64,000 nucleotides of DNA from Pseudomonadota bacterium (GCA_018241265.1 JAFEEF010000036.1:92783-156782), one strand, 5' to 3'; shown: positions 38,373-48,167, counted from the stretch's first letter. Program-made: numbers and translations. The notes: generated by a model not told the origin, from the sequence alone.

Positions 38373-40055
38373 TCAACCCCGAACCGAGAAGCCCGGCGCG
38401 TGCCGCTGCAGCCACTGCTCGAGGATCATCGAGATCCACACCATCTCGCCGTAGTAGCCCGGGTGGCTGGGCAGATGGTCGCGCAGCAAGGTCTCGATGA
38501 AGTCGGCGCGCACGATGCCGCGTCCGGCAAGGCTGTGCAGCGAATCCGTTGCCAGCCGCTTGAGGCCATCGTTCCGCGTCGCCCAGACGCCGAACGGCAG
38601 GCCGAAGCCCTGCTTCTTCTTCGTGATGATCTCGTCGGGCAGGAAGCCGCGCAGCGCCTCCTTGAAGAACCAGCGCAGCTTCAGGCCCTTGAGCTTGTAG
38701 TCGGCCGGCAGGCGCAGCGAGAAGTCGAGCAGCGCATCGTCGAGGAACGGAAAGCCGACGCCCACGCCGGCCAGCCTGGTGGTGCCGCAGACCTTGGGCA
38801 GATCGCTCTCGGCGAGCGTGTAGCGCCAGTCGAACGCGAGCGTGCGGTTGACCTCGTTGTCGGTCCTGGCCATCGCCCAGACCTGGCGCTGCTGCTCCAG
38901 CGGGCTGCCCTGGTCGATGCGCGCGAGGAAATCCTGCGTCAGTACCGACTCGGGGCCGAGGCGGCGCAGCAGGTTGTACATCTGCAGGCGGTCCGGCATC
39001 GGCGCCTTGGCCTGCTCGATGTAGCTCGAGCCCTTGCGCAGGAGCGGCGCGCGGCCGATGGCCGGCTGCTCGAAGAACGGCTCCATCACGGCGCTGCGCA
39101 GCGGCGCGGGGATCGCGCCGTACCAGCCGAACACGCGCTGCTTGGCGTAGCGCGCGTTGCCGCCGAAGAGCTCGTCGCCGCCGTCGCCGGCGAGCATCTT
39201 GGCGACACCGTCGTCCTTGGCCATGCGCGCGCAGTAGTAGGCCGGCAGCGCCGACGAATTGCCGAACGGCTGGTCGTACGAGCCGGCGACGTCGCCGATG
39301 CTGCGCACGAGATCCGCCGGCGTCACGTAGTACTCGTGGTGCTCTGCTCCGAAGTGGCGCGCCGCGATGCGCGCAAAGGCCATCTCGTCGTAGCCCTGCG
39401 CTTCGAAGCCGATCGAATAGGTCGCGGCGGGTCCGCCGCTCGCCTCGCGGATCATGCCGGCAACGGTCGAGCTGTCGGTGCCGCCGCTCAGGAAGCAGGC
39501 CGCCTTGCCGCCGTCGAGCTGCTTCGCGACGGCGCTCTCGAGCAGGGCGCGGAACTCGGCCTTCAGCGCATCGAACGACGCGCGTCCGGCGGGCTCGCTG
39601 AACTCCGCCACCCAGTACGGCACCACCGACAGCTCGCCGCGCTCGAACCACGCGCAGTGCGCCGCCGGCAGCCGGTACACGCCCTTGAAGATCGTGCGCG
39701 GCGACGGGATCGCGTGGAAGTAGAGATAGTCGTAGATCGCCTGCAGGTCGAGCTCGGGTGCCCTCGCATCGACGAGCTGATCGGCGCGTTCGGCGAAGCG
39801 CAAGCTGCCGTTGTCGATCCGATAGCACAGCGGTCGCACCGCGAAGCGATCGGTCGCGAGGAACACGCGGCCGGCCTCGTCGCGCAGGCCGACGGCGAAA
39901 TCGCCGTGCACGCCGCGCGCCGCCGCGACCGGTCCGCCGACCAGCGCGGCCTGCCATGCCGCCTTCAGATCGCCCGCAGCCGCATGACGCGCGGCCTCGC
40001 CGTGCGTGAACTGGGGTGTGCCGAGGCCGAGGAAGTCGGGATCTGCCGAAGACAT
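38373..40055 (-). CDS. Asparagine-synthase-like protein with truncated, Cys-less glutaminase domain
   Basis: This 560-residue relative of AsnB has the synthetase PP-loop SGGTDSS at 190-196 (Thr replaces the usual Val), AGDGGDELFGG and KKKQGFGLPFGVW. The N-terminal domain is about 70-75 residues shorter than in the two amidotransferases at 15730 and 18902. It begins MSSADPDFLGLG, with no Cys2, so hydrolysis of glutamine is not expected. It may use free ammonia, take ammonia from a partner, or adenylate a carboxylate for another amine. Residual glutaminase features (FAVGLRDEAGRVFLATDRFAVRPL) remain. No upstream in-frame start supplies an MCG. Confidence 0.86.
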   Translation of the reverse strand: MSSADPDFLGLGTPQFTHGEAARHAAAGDLKAAWQAALVGGPVAAARGVHGDFAVGLRDEAGRVFLATDRFAVRPLCYRIDNGSLRFAERADQLVDARAPELDLQAIYDYLYFHAIPSPRTIFKGVYRLPAAHCAWFERGELSVVPYWVAEFSEPAGRASFDALKAEFRALLESAVAKQLDGGKAACFLSGGTDSSTVAGMIREASGGPAATYSIGFEAQGYDEMAFARIAARHFGAEHHEYYVTPADLVRSIGDVAGSYDQPFGNSSALPAYYCARMAKDDGVAKMLAGDGGDELFGGNARYAKQRVFGWYGAIPAPLRSAVMEPFFEQPAIGRAPLLRKGSSYIEQAKAPMPDRLQMYNLLRRLGPESVLTQDFLARIDQGSPLEQQRQVWAMARTDNEVNRTLAFDWRYTLAESDLPKVCGTTRLAGVGVGFPFLDDALLDFSLRLPADYKLKGLKLRWFFKEALRGFLPDEIITKKKQGFGLPFGVWATRNDGLKRLATDSLHSLAGRGIVRADFIETLLRDHLPSHPGYYGEMVWISMILEQWLQRHAPGFSVRG

Positions 40056-40090
40056 GAGGTGATCGTTGGGGTCGCCGCTCGACAGCCTGC

Positions 40091-43000
40091 TCAGTGCGCC
40101 GCGGCCGGCCGCTGGACAGCGCCCGGCTGCGTGGCGGGCGCGTCGAGCGCGACGCTGCGATGAGGTGATGCGTATTCGCGCGTCGGGGTCAGCGCCATGC
40201 CCGGCACGTCGGCGACCGCGACGGTGCGGCCCCAGGCCGGCGCGCTGCGCTTCAGGCGGTATTCGCCGGGCGCGCCGGGGTCGAAGTCTTCCGGCCGGGC
40301 CGCGACGTTGCCGCGCAACTCGGCGCCGGCGCCGGCCTCCCAGCGGCCCTGGCCGACGACGAGGTTGTCGATCGCATGCACCTCGGCCGAACCGGGCCAG
40401 ACGCGCAGGAACACGCCGCCGGCCGGCAGCGGATCGACCAGCGTGTTGTGCACGAGGTAGAGCTGGTTCGCGCTGCCGCGATAGCCTTCGGCACCGTACG
40501 ACACGAGCTGGTCGTTCTCGGTCTCGCGGCTCTGCTCGATGAGGTTGCCGACGACAACGGCGATGCCGCCGTTCGGGAACTCCAGCTCGTAGCTCGCATG
40601 GCCGTCGCTGCCGTCGGCCAGGCGGTTGTAGGCGATGCGGTTGAGCGCGGCGCGGCTCTTCAGCAGATGGCCGTGTCCGGCATGGTGGAAGTAGCTGCCG
40701 CTGACGTCGAGCGAGCGGATCGTGCCGGCGTAGAGGTTGTGGTGGTTGGCACCATCGGCCCGCGTGTTGCGCGCGAACTCGCTGTCCTCGACCGACAGCA
40801 CGGTCGAGCCGTCGTTGTTGGTCAGGATGCCCATCTCGTTGTCGACGAAGCTGCAGTCGACGACGCGCAGCGAGCCGCTCTCGAGGCGGATGCCGGCGCC
40901 GTTGCGGTCGGGCACGGTCGCACCGATGAAGTCGAAGCCCTGCACGCGCACGTCCTCGCCGCGCATGACCCAGATGCCCTTGCGCTCGGCGGCGGCGCCG
41001 TCGGCGATCAGTCGCGCCCGGCCTCCGACCGCGCGCAGCACCAGATGGCTCTGGTTCCATACCGCGACGTCGCGGCGGTAGTCGCCCGCATCGACCTGCA
41101 CGGTCGCACCGTCGGTCGCGATGGCCGCCGCGGCAGCGATCGTCTTGACGGCGCGCTGCGGGCCGACCTCGATGAGCTGCTGCGCGGCCGCGGCCTGGGC
41201 CGCGCCATGCGCCGCGAACAGCGCGGCGCCGGCGGCTGCGGCATGGCGGGCCGCGCGACCGGCGCGTCGCACCGGCCCGCTCGGCGGCTGCGTCGGCGCG
41301 AACCCCCGAAGCGGCGTGCGCAAGGTCAGGCCCAGCAGCACGAGCAGATAGAAGACGAACGCCACCCGCGGCACGTCGACCAGGCTGTCGAACGCACCGA
41401 CCGCGACGAAGCCGACGATCGCCCCGGCGATGCCGGGCGCGAGCGGATGACCTCGCGCATGCCCGAGCGCGACGCGCCACAGCGCGCCGGCGACGAGCAC
41501 CGCGAACAGCGTCAGCCCGACGAGCCCCTGGTCGAACAGCACCGCGAACGCCAGGTTCTTCGCATGCCAGGGCATGTGGTAGCGGTCGCTCGAGAAGAAC
41601 CAGCGCGCCATGCCGTCCGAGAAGTCGCCGTTGACGAGCAGGTTCCGTCCATCGGCGCCCACGAGCGACACGTTGTCGAGATCGGCCGGATGGTCGGAGC
41701 TTTCGGTCGCCATCGCGAAAGTCACGAGGCGCGGCGCATACCAGGCGCCGCGCGACAGCGGCTCGCCATCGAGCCGGGTATGGATGGTTTGCCACTCGCC
41801 CGGCTTGGCCACGACCGGCAGCCGCTTGGTCAGGCAGCCCATGTCGTACAGCAGATGCTTCTGGCAGACCTCGAAGTGCAAGGTCACCGGGCCGTCGGCG
41901 CGCACGTCGAACTGCACCACCGCCGGACCGATCGGCGGCGTCACGCGCTGCGACACGCGCAGGATCTCGCCCCAGCCGTTCACATGCGTGCCGGCGATGA
42001 GCCGCATGTAGGGCCGGTCGCCGTCGGCATGCAGCCGGTAGTCGGCGGGACGCTGGTCGGTCGGCGCGGTCAACGCGTAGTTGTCCATGAAGCGGCCGAG
42101 GCCCTTGCCGAACGTCAGGTCGACCGGATCCTTCAGGCGCCACCAGATCTGCTTCCAGTGCAGGATGCGGGTGTCGAGGTCTTCGCTCGACGTCGCGAAG
42201 CGGCCGGTCATGTAGGCGCCGCCGCCGAACGCCGCGACCACCATGCCGGCCACGACCATCGCACCCGCGGTCGTTGCCTGCCAGCGCAGGCTCGCCGGCC
42301 AGGCATGGCCGGCGAGACGGCCGCCGACCACCGCAAGCAGGATCAGCACCGCGAGCGGCCACAGCGTGTGCGACATCGCCTGCTCGCCGGCCCAGCCATA
42401 GGCGACCATCGCGACGCCGGTCAGTACCCAGACGTAGCCCGCCAACGCCATCAGGCCCGCATAGGCGTCGACGGCGCGGCCCGCGGGGCGCCGCTCGATC
42501 CACAGCGCCGCCACGGTGAACAGCCAGCTCGCCGTGTACGCGAGATAGGCGCCCTTGGGCAGCATCCAGGCGATGGCGCCGCCGACCATGGCGAACACCA
42601 CGCCGAGCAGCAGCCCGGCGATCCAGCCGGTCGGCTTGAGGCGCCGCACCGCATTGCCGAGCGGCAGCAGAAGCACCGCCGCACCGAGCAGCGCGAGCAT
42701 GCCGCGGTAGCCGCTGGTCGGAAAGATCTGGTCGGCGCCGATGCCGAAGGCGACCGCGAACAGCGCGCACAGCAGCACGTGCCGGCCGAGCGGCAGCCCG
42801 ACGCCGGCGGCCGAGCGCACCTGCTCGCGATGGAACAGCAGCAAGGTCGCCGCGACGCCGAGCGGCACCGCGAGGTAGACGCCGCGCGAGAACGTCGTCA
42901 TGCAGGCGTAGCCGCCGAGGATCGCGATCGCGGCGGTCAGGGTCCAGCGGCGCGGCGAGCCGGTGCGCATCAGCTCGAGCACCGCGAACGGCACGGTCAT

Positions 43001-43747
43001 CGCGAGCCAGCCGTCGAGCGCCGCACCGCCGACATGCATCTCCCAGAAGAGTGCGGTCGTGCGGTAGTCGGTCGAGAAGTTCAGCAGGCCGGGAAAGGCC
43101 ACGCGTTCCCAGAGCGCCGCGAGCGACGCGCCGCCGAGCCCGAGCACGAGGCCGAGGACCAGCCGTTCGCCCATGCGCAGCGGCGCCATGCGGTAGCCGG
43201 TGACCCAGAGCGGGAACAGCAGCAATGCCCAGCCCAGGGCCTTGGCGATGCGCACCGAGTTCATCGACTCGCGGTAGCCCTCGAACCAGCCGAACTCGAA
43301 GCCGCCGGCATCGGCGAAGCCGCGCAGCATGGCCGCGACCATCGACAGCACCAGCAGCGCGACGACCAGCCAGACCAGCGAGGCCGCGCCGCGCGGCCGC
43401 GCCCGCGACGGCGGCGAATGCGACGCGAGCCAGGCATAGCCGCCGGCGGCCATCGCGAGAACCAGCAGGTCGAGCTCTTCGAAGGTGATCCAGCCGGTCC
43501 ATGGCGCGAAGCCGATGACGGGCAGCAGCGCCGGCACCGCGAGCGGCCAGGCATTCGGATAGCGATAGGCGACCAGCGTCGCCAGCACGAACAACGCCAG
43601 CGCCGCGAACGGCTGCAGCGGATAGTGCGCGGCCAACGCCAATCCGCCGGCACCGCAGCCGAACGCGATCAGCGCCGGGCCCCACGCCAGGCGCGGCAAT
43701 GCGTTCGAGGATTGGGCTCTCGCGGCTGCGTCGATCTGCAAGGCCAT
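40091..43747 (-). CDS. O-antigen ligase-like membrane protein fused to a right-handed beta-helix
   Basis: This is a continuous 1218-codon frame. Residues 1 to about 810 form a polytopic ligase/polymerase with [44 protein letters not shown] and a large periplasmic insert before the last membrane segments (CBM-like, NGDFSDGMARWF). This part is a paralogue of the protein at 52988. Residues about 857-1218 are a right-handed beta-helix with repeated turns such as GIRLESGSLRVVDCSFVDNEMGILTNND. Between them, residues about 826-855 look like a signal peptide beginning at an in-frame GTG (41272). The gene is therefore either a true fusion or two genes merged by loss of a stop. The start at 43747 could also be the ATG 30 bp upstream. 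Confidence 0.85.
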   Translation of the reverse strand: MALQIDAAARAQSSNALPRLAWGPALIAFGCGAGGLALAAHYPLQPFAALALFVLATLVAYRYPNAWPLAVPALLPVIGFAPWTGWITFEELDLLVLAMAAGGYAWLASHSPPSRARPRGAASLVWLVVALLVLSMVAAMLRGFADAGGFEFGWFEGYRESMNSVRIAKALGWALLLFPLWVTGYRMAPLRMGERLVLGLVLGLGGASLAALWERVAFPGLLNFSTDYRTTALFWEMHVGGAALDGWLAMTVPFAVLELMRTGSPRRWTLTAAIAILGGYACMTTFSRGVYLAVPLGVAATLLLFHREQVRSAAGVGLPLGRHVLLCALFAVAFGIGADQIFPTSGYRGMLALLGAAVLLLPLGNAVRRLKPTGWIAGLLLGVVFAMVGGAIAWMLPKGAYLAYTASWLFTVAALWIERRPAGRAVDAYAGLMALAGYVWVLTGVAMVAYGWAGEQAMSHTLWPLAVLILLAVVGGRLAGHAWPASLRWQATTAGAMVVAGMVVAAFGGGAYMTGRFATSSEDLDTRILHWKQIWWRLKDPVDLTFGKGLGRFMDNYALTAPTDQRPADYRLHADGDRPYMRLIAGTHVNGWGEILRVSQRVTPPIGPAVVQFDVRADGPVTLHFEVCQKHLLYDMGCLTKRLPVVAKPGEWQTIHTRLDGEPLSRGAWYAPRLVTFAMATESSDHPADLDNVSLVGADGRNLLVNGDFSDGMARWFFSSDRYHMPWHAKNLAFAVLFDQGLVGLTLFAVLVAGALWRVALGHARGHPLAPGIAGAIVGFVAVGAFDSLVDVPRVAFVFYLLVLLGLTLRTPLRGFAPTQPPSGPVRRAGRAARHAAAAGAALFAAHGAAQAAAAQQLIEVGPQRAVKTIAAAAAIATDGATVQVDAGDYRRDVAVWNQSHLVLRAVGGRARLIADGAAAERKGIWVMRGEDVRVQGFDFIGATVPDRNGAGIRLESGSLRVVDCSFVDNEMGILTNNDGSTVLSVEDSEFARNTRADGANHHNLYAGTIRSLDVSGSYFHHAGHGHLLKSRAALNRIAYNRLADGSDGHASYELEFPNGGIAVVVGNLIEQSRETENDQLVSYGAEGYRGSANQLYLVHNTLVDPLPAGGVFLRVWPGSAEVHAIDNLVVGQGRWEAGAGAELRGNVAARPEDFDPGAPGEYRLKRSAPAWGRTVAVADVPGMALTPTREYASPHRSVALDAPATQPGAVQRPAAAH

Positions 43748-44053
43748 GGATGGACGGGTGTGGGACGCAGCGCGCATGCCGCACGCTGCCTCGATCGCAA
43801 GCGTCTGCGCACAGCGCGACGCGACCGTCCGGCATGATACGGCCCGGGGTCGCGGGTCCGGCGTGAACTGTGGCGACATCCCACGAATGCAGGACAGACG
43901 CGCCGTGCAATCGTGCGCACAACTGCGTCGCCCCGCTGCCGAGCGGCCCGCTCGGCGGGTCGCAAGCCGGCCCGAGTCACTAAGATCGCGCTCCCGGCTC
44001 CCGGATTCATTGCCACCGAAAGGCCTTACCTTGATCGCCTCCGCCGGCCAGCC
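43748..44053. other. 306-bp divergent intergenic region
   Basis: This is the spacer between the leftward ligase operon and the rightward hydrolase operon, so it should hold two promoters. I see only a short hairpin CCGAGC-GGCCC-GCTCGG (43939-43955) and no promoter pair I would defend. Confidence 0.45.
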
Positions 44054-45817
44054 ATGAGCGGGCCCGTGTCCACCGACCCGCGACCGTTCCTGCTCCAAGG
44101 CTCGCGCGGCGCGTTGTTCGCCGTCTACTTCCCGCCGGCGGGGACGCCGCATCCGGCCGGCGACGTGCTGGTCGTGCCGCCGTTCGCCGAGGAGATGAAC
44201 CGCTGCCGCGCGATGCTGTCGTTGCAGGCGCGCGCGCTCGCGGCGATCGGCATCGGTACCCTGATCGTCGATCCGTACGGCACCGGCGACAGCGCCGGCG
44301 AGTTCGAGGACGGCAGCTGGGCGATCTGGCGCGACGACCTGACACGGGCGCTCGCCTGGCTGCGCCGCCACGGCCAGGGCTGCAGCAGCCTGCTCGCGGT
44401 GCGCCTCGGGGCGCTGATGGCCGCCGAGCTGGCCGAGGCCGACGGCCGCATCGAGCACCTGCTCTATTGGCAGCCGGTGCTCAACGGCAAGCAGTTCCAC
44501 ACCCAGTTCCTGCGGATCCGCATTGCGGCCGAGATGGAGCAGCCCGATCGGATCAAGACGACCAACGAGCTGCGTGCGCTGTCGGCCCGGGGCGAGGCGG
44601 TGGAGGTATCGGGCTATCGCATCGGGCCGGCGCTGTCGGGCGAGCTCGATCGGCTCGCGCTCGACGACGCCGCACGGCTCGGTGCTGCGCGAGTCGACTG
44701 GTTCGAGGTGCTCGCCGCGGCCGATTCGGTCGTGCCGCCGGCCAGCGCCAAGGCGCATGAAGCCTTCCGCGCGGCCGGTGCGGACGTGCACCTCGCAACC
44801 GTCGTCGGACCGCCGTTCTGGCATGTGCACGAACGCGAACTCGCCCCCGAGCTGATCGCCGCGACGACCGCGTGCGTACAGGCCTGGCGCTGCCGCGACG
44901 GCGCGGCGCGTTCGACAACCGATGTCGCCGAAGTCCCGGCCGCGTCCGCCGCCGAGCTGCCGATCACCTTCGGCTGCGCCGGCGACCTGCTGTGCGGCAT
45001 CCTGCACCGCGGCCGGGCCGATGCGCGACGCGGTGTCGTGATCGTCGTCGCCGGCGGACCGCAATACCGCGCCGGCGCGCACCGCCAGTTCGTCGGCCTG
45101 GCACGCAGGCTCGCGGCGCAAGGCCATCCGGTGCTGCGCTTCGACCTGCGCGGCATGGGCGACAGCAGCGGCCGCTATGTCGGCTTCCAGCAGTCCGAGC
45201 CCGACCTGCGCGCGGCCATCGATGCGCTGCTCGCGCAGACGCCGCGGCTCGACGAGGTCGTGCTGCTCGGCGAATGCGAGTCGGCCAGCGGCATCCTGTT
45301 CTACGCCTGGAAGGATGCGCGGGTGCGCGGCACGGTGCTGGTCAATCCGTGGGTGCGCACCGAGGAAGGCCAGGCGCAGGTCATCATCAAGCACTACTAC
45401 CTCGACCGCCTGCGCTCGCGCGACTTCTGGCGCCAGGTGCGCGCAGGGCGCTACGACGTCAAGGCATCGCTGTCGTCGCTGGTCGACGTCGTGCGCGCCT
45501 ACGTGCGGGGCCGCCGCATGATGGCCAAGGCGAGCGCCGGGCCTGCCGAGCAGGACATCAGCGGGCTGCCGCTGCCGGTGAAGACCGCGGCCGGCCTGTC
45601 GCGCTTCAAGGGCAAGGTGCTCCTGATGATGAGCGGCCGCGACTACATCGCACGCGAGTTCGACGAGGTCACCGCGGCGTCGCGCGCCTGGGACGGCCTG
45701 CTCGCCGACCCGCGCATCGTGCGACGCGACATCGAAGGCGCCGACCACACGTTCTCGAAGGCGGCATGGAAGAACGCCGCGGCCGGCGCGGTCGTCGAGT
45801 GGATCGGTGCCTGGTGA
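44054..45817 (+). CDS. Fusion of exosortase A-associated hydrolases 2 and 1 (two alpha/beta-hydrolase domains)
   Basis: This 587-residue protein contains two alpha/beta-hydrolase domains. Residues about 1-270 match the hydrolase-2 type (TIGR03101): GALFAVYFPPAG, PPFAEEMNRCRAML and DPYGTGDSAGEF. Residues about 300-587 match the hydrolase-1 type (TIGR03100): CAGDLLCGILHRG, VAGGPQYRAGAHRQF, RFDLRGMGDSSGRY and LGECESASG, ending near GADHTFS with the candidate His. In most exosortase A loci these are two neighbouring genes. Substrates are unknown; de-esterification of a carrier-bound intermediate is a reasonable guess. The stop overlaps the flippase start (TGATG). Confidence 0.88.
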   Translation: MSGPVSTDPRPFLLQGSRGALFAVYFPPAGTPHPAGDVLVVPPFAEEMNRCRAMLSLQARALAAIGIGTLIVDPYGTGDSAGEFEDGSWAIWRDDLTRALAWLRRHGQGCSSLLAVRLGALMAAELAEADGRIEHLLYWQPVLNGKQFHTQFLRIRIAAEMEQPDRIKTTNELRALSARGEAVEVSGYRIGPALSGELDRLALDDAARLGAARVDWFEVLAAADSVVPPASAKAHEAFRAAGADVHLATVVGPPFWHVHERELAPELIAATTACVQAWRCRDGAARSTTDVAEVPAASAAELPITFGCAGDLLCGILHRGRADARRGVVIVVAGGPQYRAGAHRQFVGLARRLAAQGHPVLRFDLRGMGDSSGRYVGFQQSEPDLRAAIDALLAQTPRLDEVVLLGECESASGILFYAWKDARVRGTVLVNPWVRTEEGQAQVIIKHYYLDRLRSRDFWRQVRAGRYDVKASLSSLVDVVRAYVRGRRMMAKASAGPAEQDISGLPLPVKTAAGLSRFKGKVLLMMSGRDYIAREFDEVTAASRAWDGLLADPRIVRRDIEGADHTFSKAAWKNAAAGAVVEWIGAW

Positions 45818-47325
45818 TGAGCGCAGCACCTGCACCTGCACCCGCGCCCGCGCCCGCCTCGAACTACGGCAAGCACCTGCTGCGCGGCTCGGTCTGGATG
45901 ATAGCCGCGCGCTGGGCGATGCGCCTGATCGGCCTGGTCAACACGATGATCCTGGCGCGCCTGCTCGCGCCGTCCGACTTCGGCCTGATCGCGATGGTGA
46001 TGCTGGCCTACGGCCTGCTCGAGACGATCTCCTATGCCGGCGTCGACCTCGCGCTGATGCGCGGCGGCGCCGACACGCGCGAGCACTACGACACCGCCTG
46101 GACGGTCCAGATCATGCAGGGCGCCTTCATCACGGTGCTGATGCTCGCGTCGGCGCCGGCCGTCGCCGCCTACTTCAACGAGCCGCGCGCGCTCGCGGTG
46201 ATCCTGCTCGTCGCGCCGCGCGCGCTGCTCGACGGCATGCAGAACATCGGCATCGTCGCGTTCCGCAAGGAGCTCGACTTCGCGAAGGAGTTTCGCTACA
46301 CGCTCTACAACCGGCTGCTGAACTTCGTCATCGTGATCGGCGCCGCGATCTGGTTCCGCAACTACTGGGCGCTGGTGCTGGGGTCGCTGGCGTCGAGCGT
46401 GATCGGCCTCGGCCTCAGCTACGCGATGCATCCGTTCCGGCCGCGCCTGTCGTTCGCGCGGGTGCGCGACATCTGGTCGTTCTCGCAGTGGCTGATGATC
46501 TCGCGCGTCGGCTCCTACCTGAGCCGCAAGTGCGACGAGTTCGTCGTCGGCGGCTATGCGGGCACGACCGCGATGGGCAACTACCACGTCGGCAGCGACC
46601 TCGCGACCTTGCCGAGCAACGAGCTCGTGATGCCGATCCGGCGCGCGATGTTCCCTAGCCTGTCGAAGATCGCCGACAAGCCGACCGAGTTCGCCGCGGC
46701 GGTGCTCGCGAGCTTCTCGGCGATCGCCGCGATGTGCCTGTTCGTCAGCGCCTGCCTGCTCGTCGTCGCCCCGGAGTTCGTCGCGGTGATGCTCGGCGCC
46801 AAGTGGACCGAGGCGGTGCCGCTGATCCGCTGGCTCGCGATGTTCGGTGCGTTCTCGTCGCTGGTGCTGGTGCTCGAGGTGCCGCTCTGGGTCGGCGGCA
46901 AGACCAACCTGTCGGCCGTGCAGACCTGGCTGGAGTTCGCCGCGATGGTGCCGCTGAGCTGGTTCGCGGTGCACCACTACGGCGTCGAGGGCGCCGCGGC
47001 GGCGCGTGCCGGCGTGTCGCTCGCGATGGTGCCGATCATGATGATGCTGACGGTGCGCGCCGGCAGCCTCGGCCTGATGCAGTTGCTCGGCGCGCTGGCG
47101 CGGCCGCTCGCCGCGGCGATCATCATGGTGCTGGTCGTGCAGGCGATACCGTTCGCGCAGCTCGGCCCGGCGCTCGTCGTGCTGATCGCCAAGGTCGCGC
47201 TCTGCCTCGCGCTCTATCCGACCAGCGTCTGGGCGCTGTGGGTCGGCGTCGGCCGGCCGCAGGGTTTCGAGACGACGGCGATGGCGCAGCTCGGCCGGCT
47301 GGTCGCGAAGTGGCGTCCGGCATGA
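45817..47325 (+). CDS. Polysaccharide flippase (Wzx/MATE-like, lipopolysaccharide biosynthesis family)
   Basis: This 502-residue inner-membrane protein has about 12-14 transmembrane segments. It starts SNYGKHLLRGSVWMIAARWAMRL after an Ala-Pro repeat (residues 2-15), and LLAPSDFGLIAMVML is the conserved second segment. It belongs to the RfbX/Wzx branch of the MOP superfamily and should flip the lipid-linked repeat unit to the periplasm, where the three ligase/polymerase-like proteins would act. It overlaps the next gene by 4 bp. Confidence 0.92.
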   Translation: MSAAPAPAPAPAPASNYGKHLLRGSVWMIAARWAMRLIGLVNTMILARLLAPSDFGLIAMVMLAYGLLETISYAGVDLALMRGGADTREHYDTAWTVQIMQGAFITVLMLASAPAVAAYFNEPRALAVILLVAPRALLDGMQNIGIVAFRKELDFAKEFRYTLYNRLLNFVIVIGAAIWFRNYWALVLGSLASSVIGLGLSYAMHPFRPRLSFARVRDIWSFSQWLMISRVGSYLSRKCDEFVVGGYAGTTAMGNYHVGSDLATLPSNELVMPIRRAMFPSLSKIADKPTEFAAAVLASFSAIAAMCLFVSACLLVVAPEFVAVMLGAKWTEAVPLIRWLAMFGAFSSLVLVLEVPLWVGGKTNLSAVQTWLEFAAMVPLSWFAVHHYGVEGAAAARAGVSLAMVPIMMMLTVRAGSLGLMQLLGALARPLAAAIIMVLVVQAIPFAQLGPALVVLIAKVALCLALYPTSVWALWVGVGRPQGFETTAMAQLGRLVAKWRPA

Positions 47326-48167
47326 CGGTGGCGATTCGGCCGATCGAGGAACGCCATCTGGCCGAGGTCGGCGCCTTCCTGCACCGGAACCTCAACCGCC
47401 GCATCTCGCCCGAGGCCTGGGCCGGCTCGCTGACCCATCGCTGGGCGATCGAGCAGCCCAACCACGGCATGCAGCTGCGCGACGGCGATGCGCTGGTCGG
47501 CGTGTTCTGCGCGATCTATTCCGACCAGCAGATCGGCGGCCGGGTCGAGCGCTTCTGCAATCCGCACAGCTGGTGCGTGCTCGACGCCTACCGCAGCGCG
47601 TCGATCCAGCTGGTGCTCGCGTTGCTGAAGCAGCGCGGCTACCACTACACGATGTACACGCCGAACCCGAAGGTCGCGCAGGTCTTCCTCGGACTGCGCT
47701 TCAAGCTGCTCGACGACCGGCTGCTGACGTTTCCGAACCTGCCGTGGCCGGCGCGCGGCCGCGCGGTGTCGGACCCGACGCGCATCGAGGCCGAACTGCA
47801 AGGCACGGCGCTCGACGAGTTCCGCGCCCACCGCGACATCCCGTGGCTGCGCTTCGTCGCGTTCGGCCGCGACGGCGACATGCAGCTCGCGATCTGGAAG
47901 CCGATCCGCGTCAAGCGCCAGCCGTGCGTCTGGCTGATGCACCTGAGCGACCCGAGCGCGCTCGAGCGCCACGGCGCGCTGCTGCGCAGCCATTGGCTGC
48001 TCGCGCACGGCATGCGGCTGACGCGGGTCGAGGCGCGCTTCGTCACGCGGCCGCCCGCGCTGTCGATCGCGAGCGTGCGCGGCCAGCCCAAGCTCGCATC
48101 GTCGAAGACGCTCGCCGACGGCCAGATGCGCGACGTCTACAGCGAGATGATGGCGCTGGACCTCTGA
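47322..48167 (+). CDS. GNAT-like acyltransferase of the exopolysaccharide locus
   Basis: This 281-residue protein opens MTVAIRPIEERHLAEVGAFLHRN, the first strand and helix of a GNAT fold. RFCNPHSWCVLDAYRSASIQL corresponds to the acetyl-CoA-binding region, and VAQVFLGLRFKLLDDRL to the later strands. The C-terminal half is an extra domain without a match I recognise. It probably acylates an amino sugar or an amino acid on the polymer. The start overlaps the flippase stop (ATGA). Confidence 0.78.
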   Translation: MTVAIRPIEERHLAEVGAFLHRNLNRRISPEAWAGSLTHRWAIEQPNHGMQLRDGDALVGVFCAIYSDQQIGGRVERFCNPHSWCVLDAYRSASIQLVLALLKQRGYHYTMYTPNPKVAQVFLGLRFKLLDDRLLTFPNLPWPARGRAVSDPTRIEAELQGTALDEFRAHRDIPWLRFVAFGRDGDMQLAIWKPIRVKRQPCVWLMHLSDPSALERHGALLRSHWLLAHGMRLTRVEARFVTRPPALSIASVRGQPKLASSKTLADGQMRDVYSEMMALDL

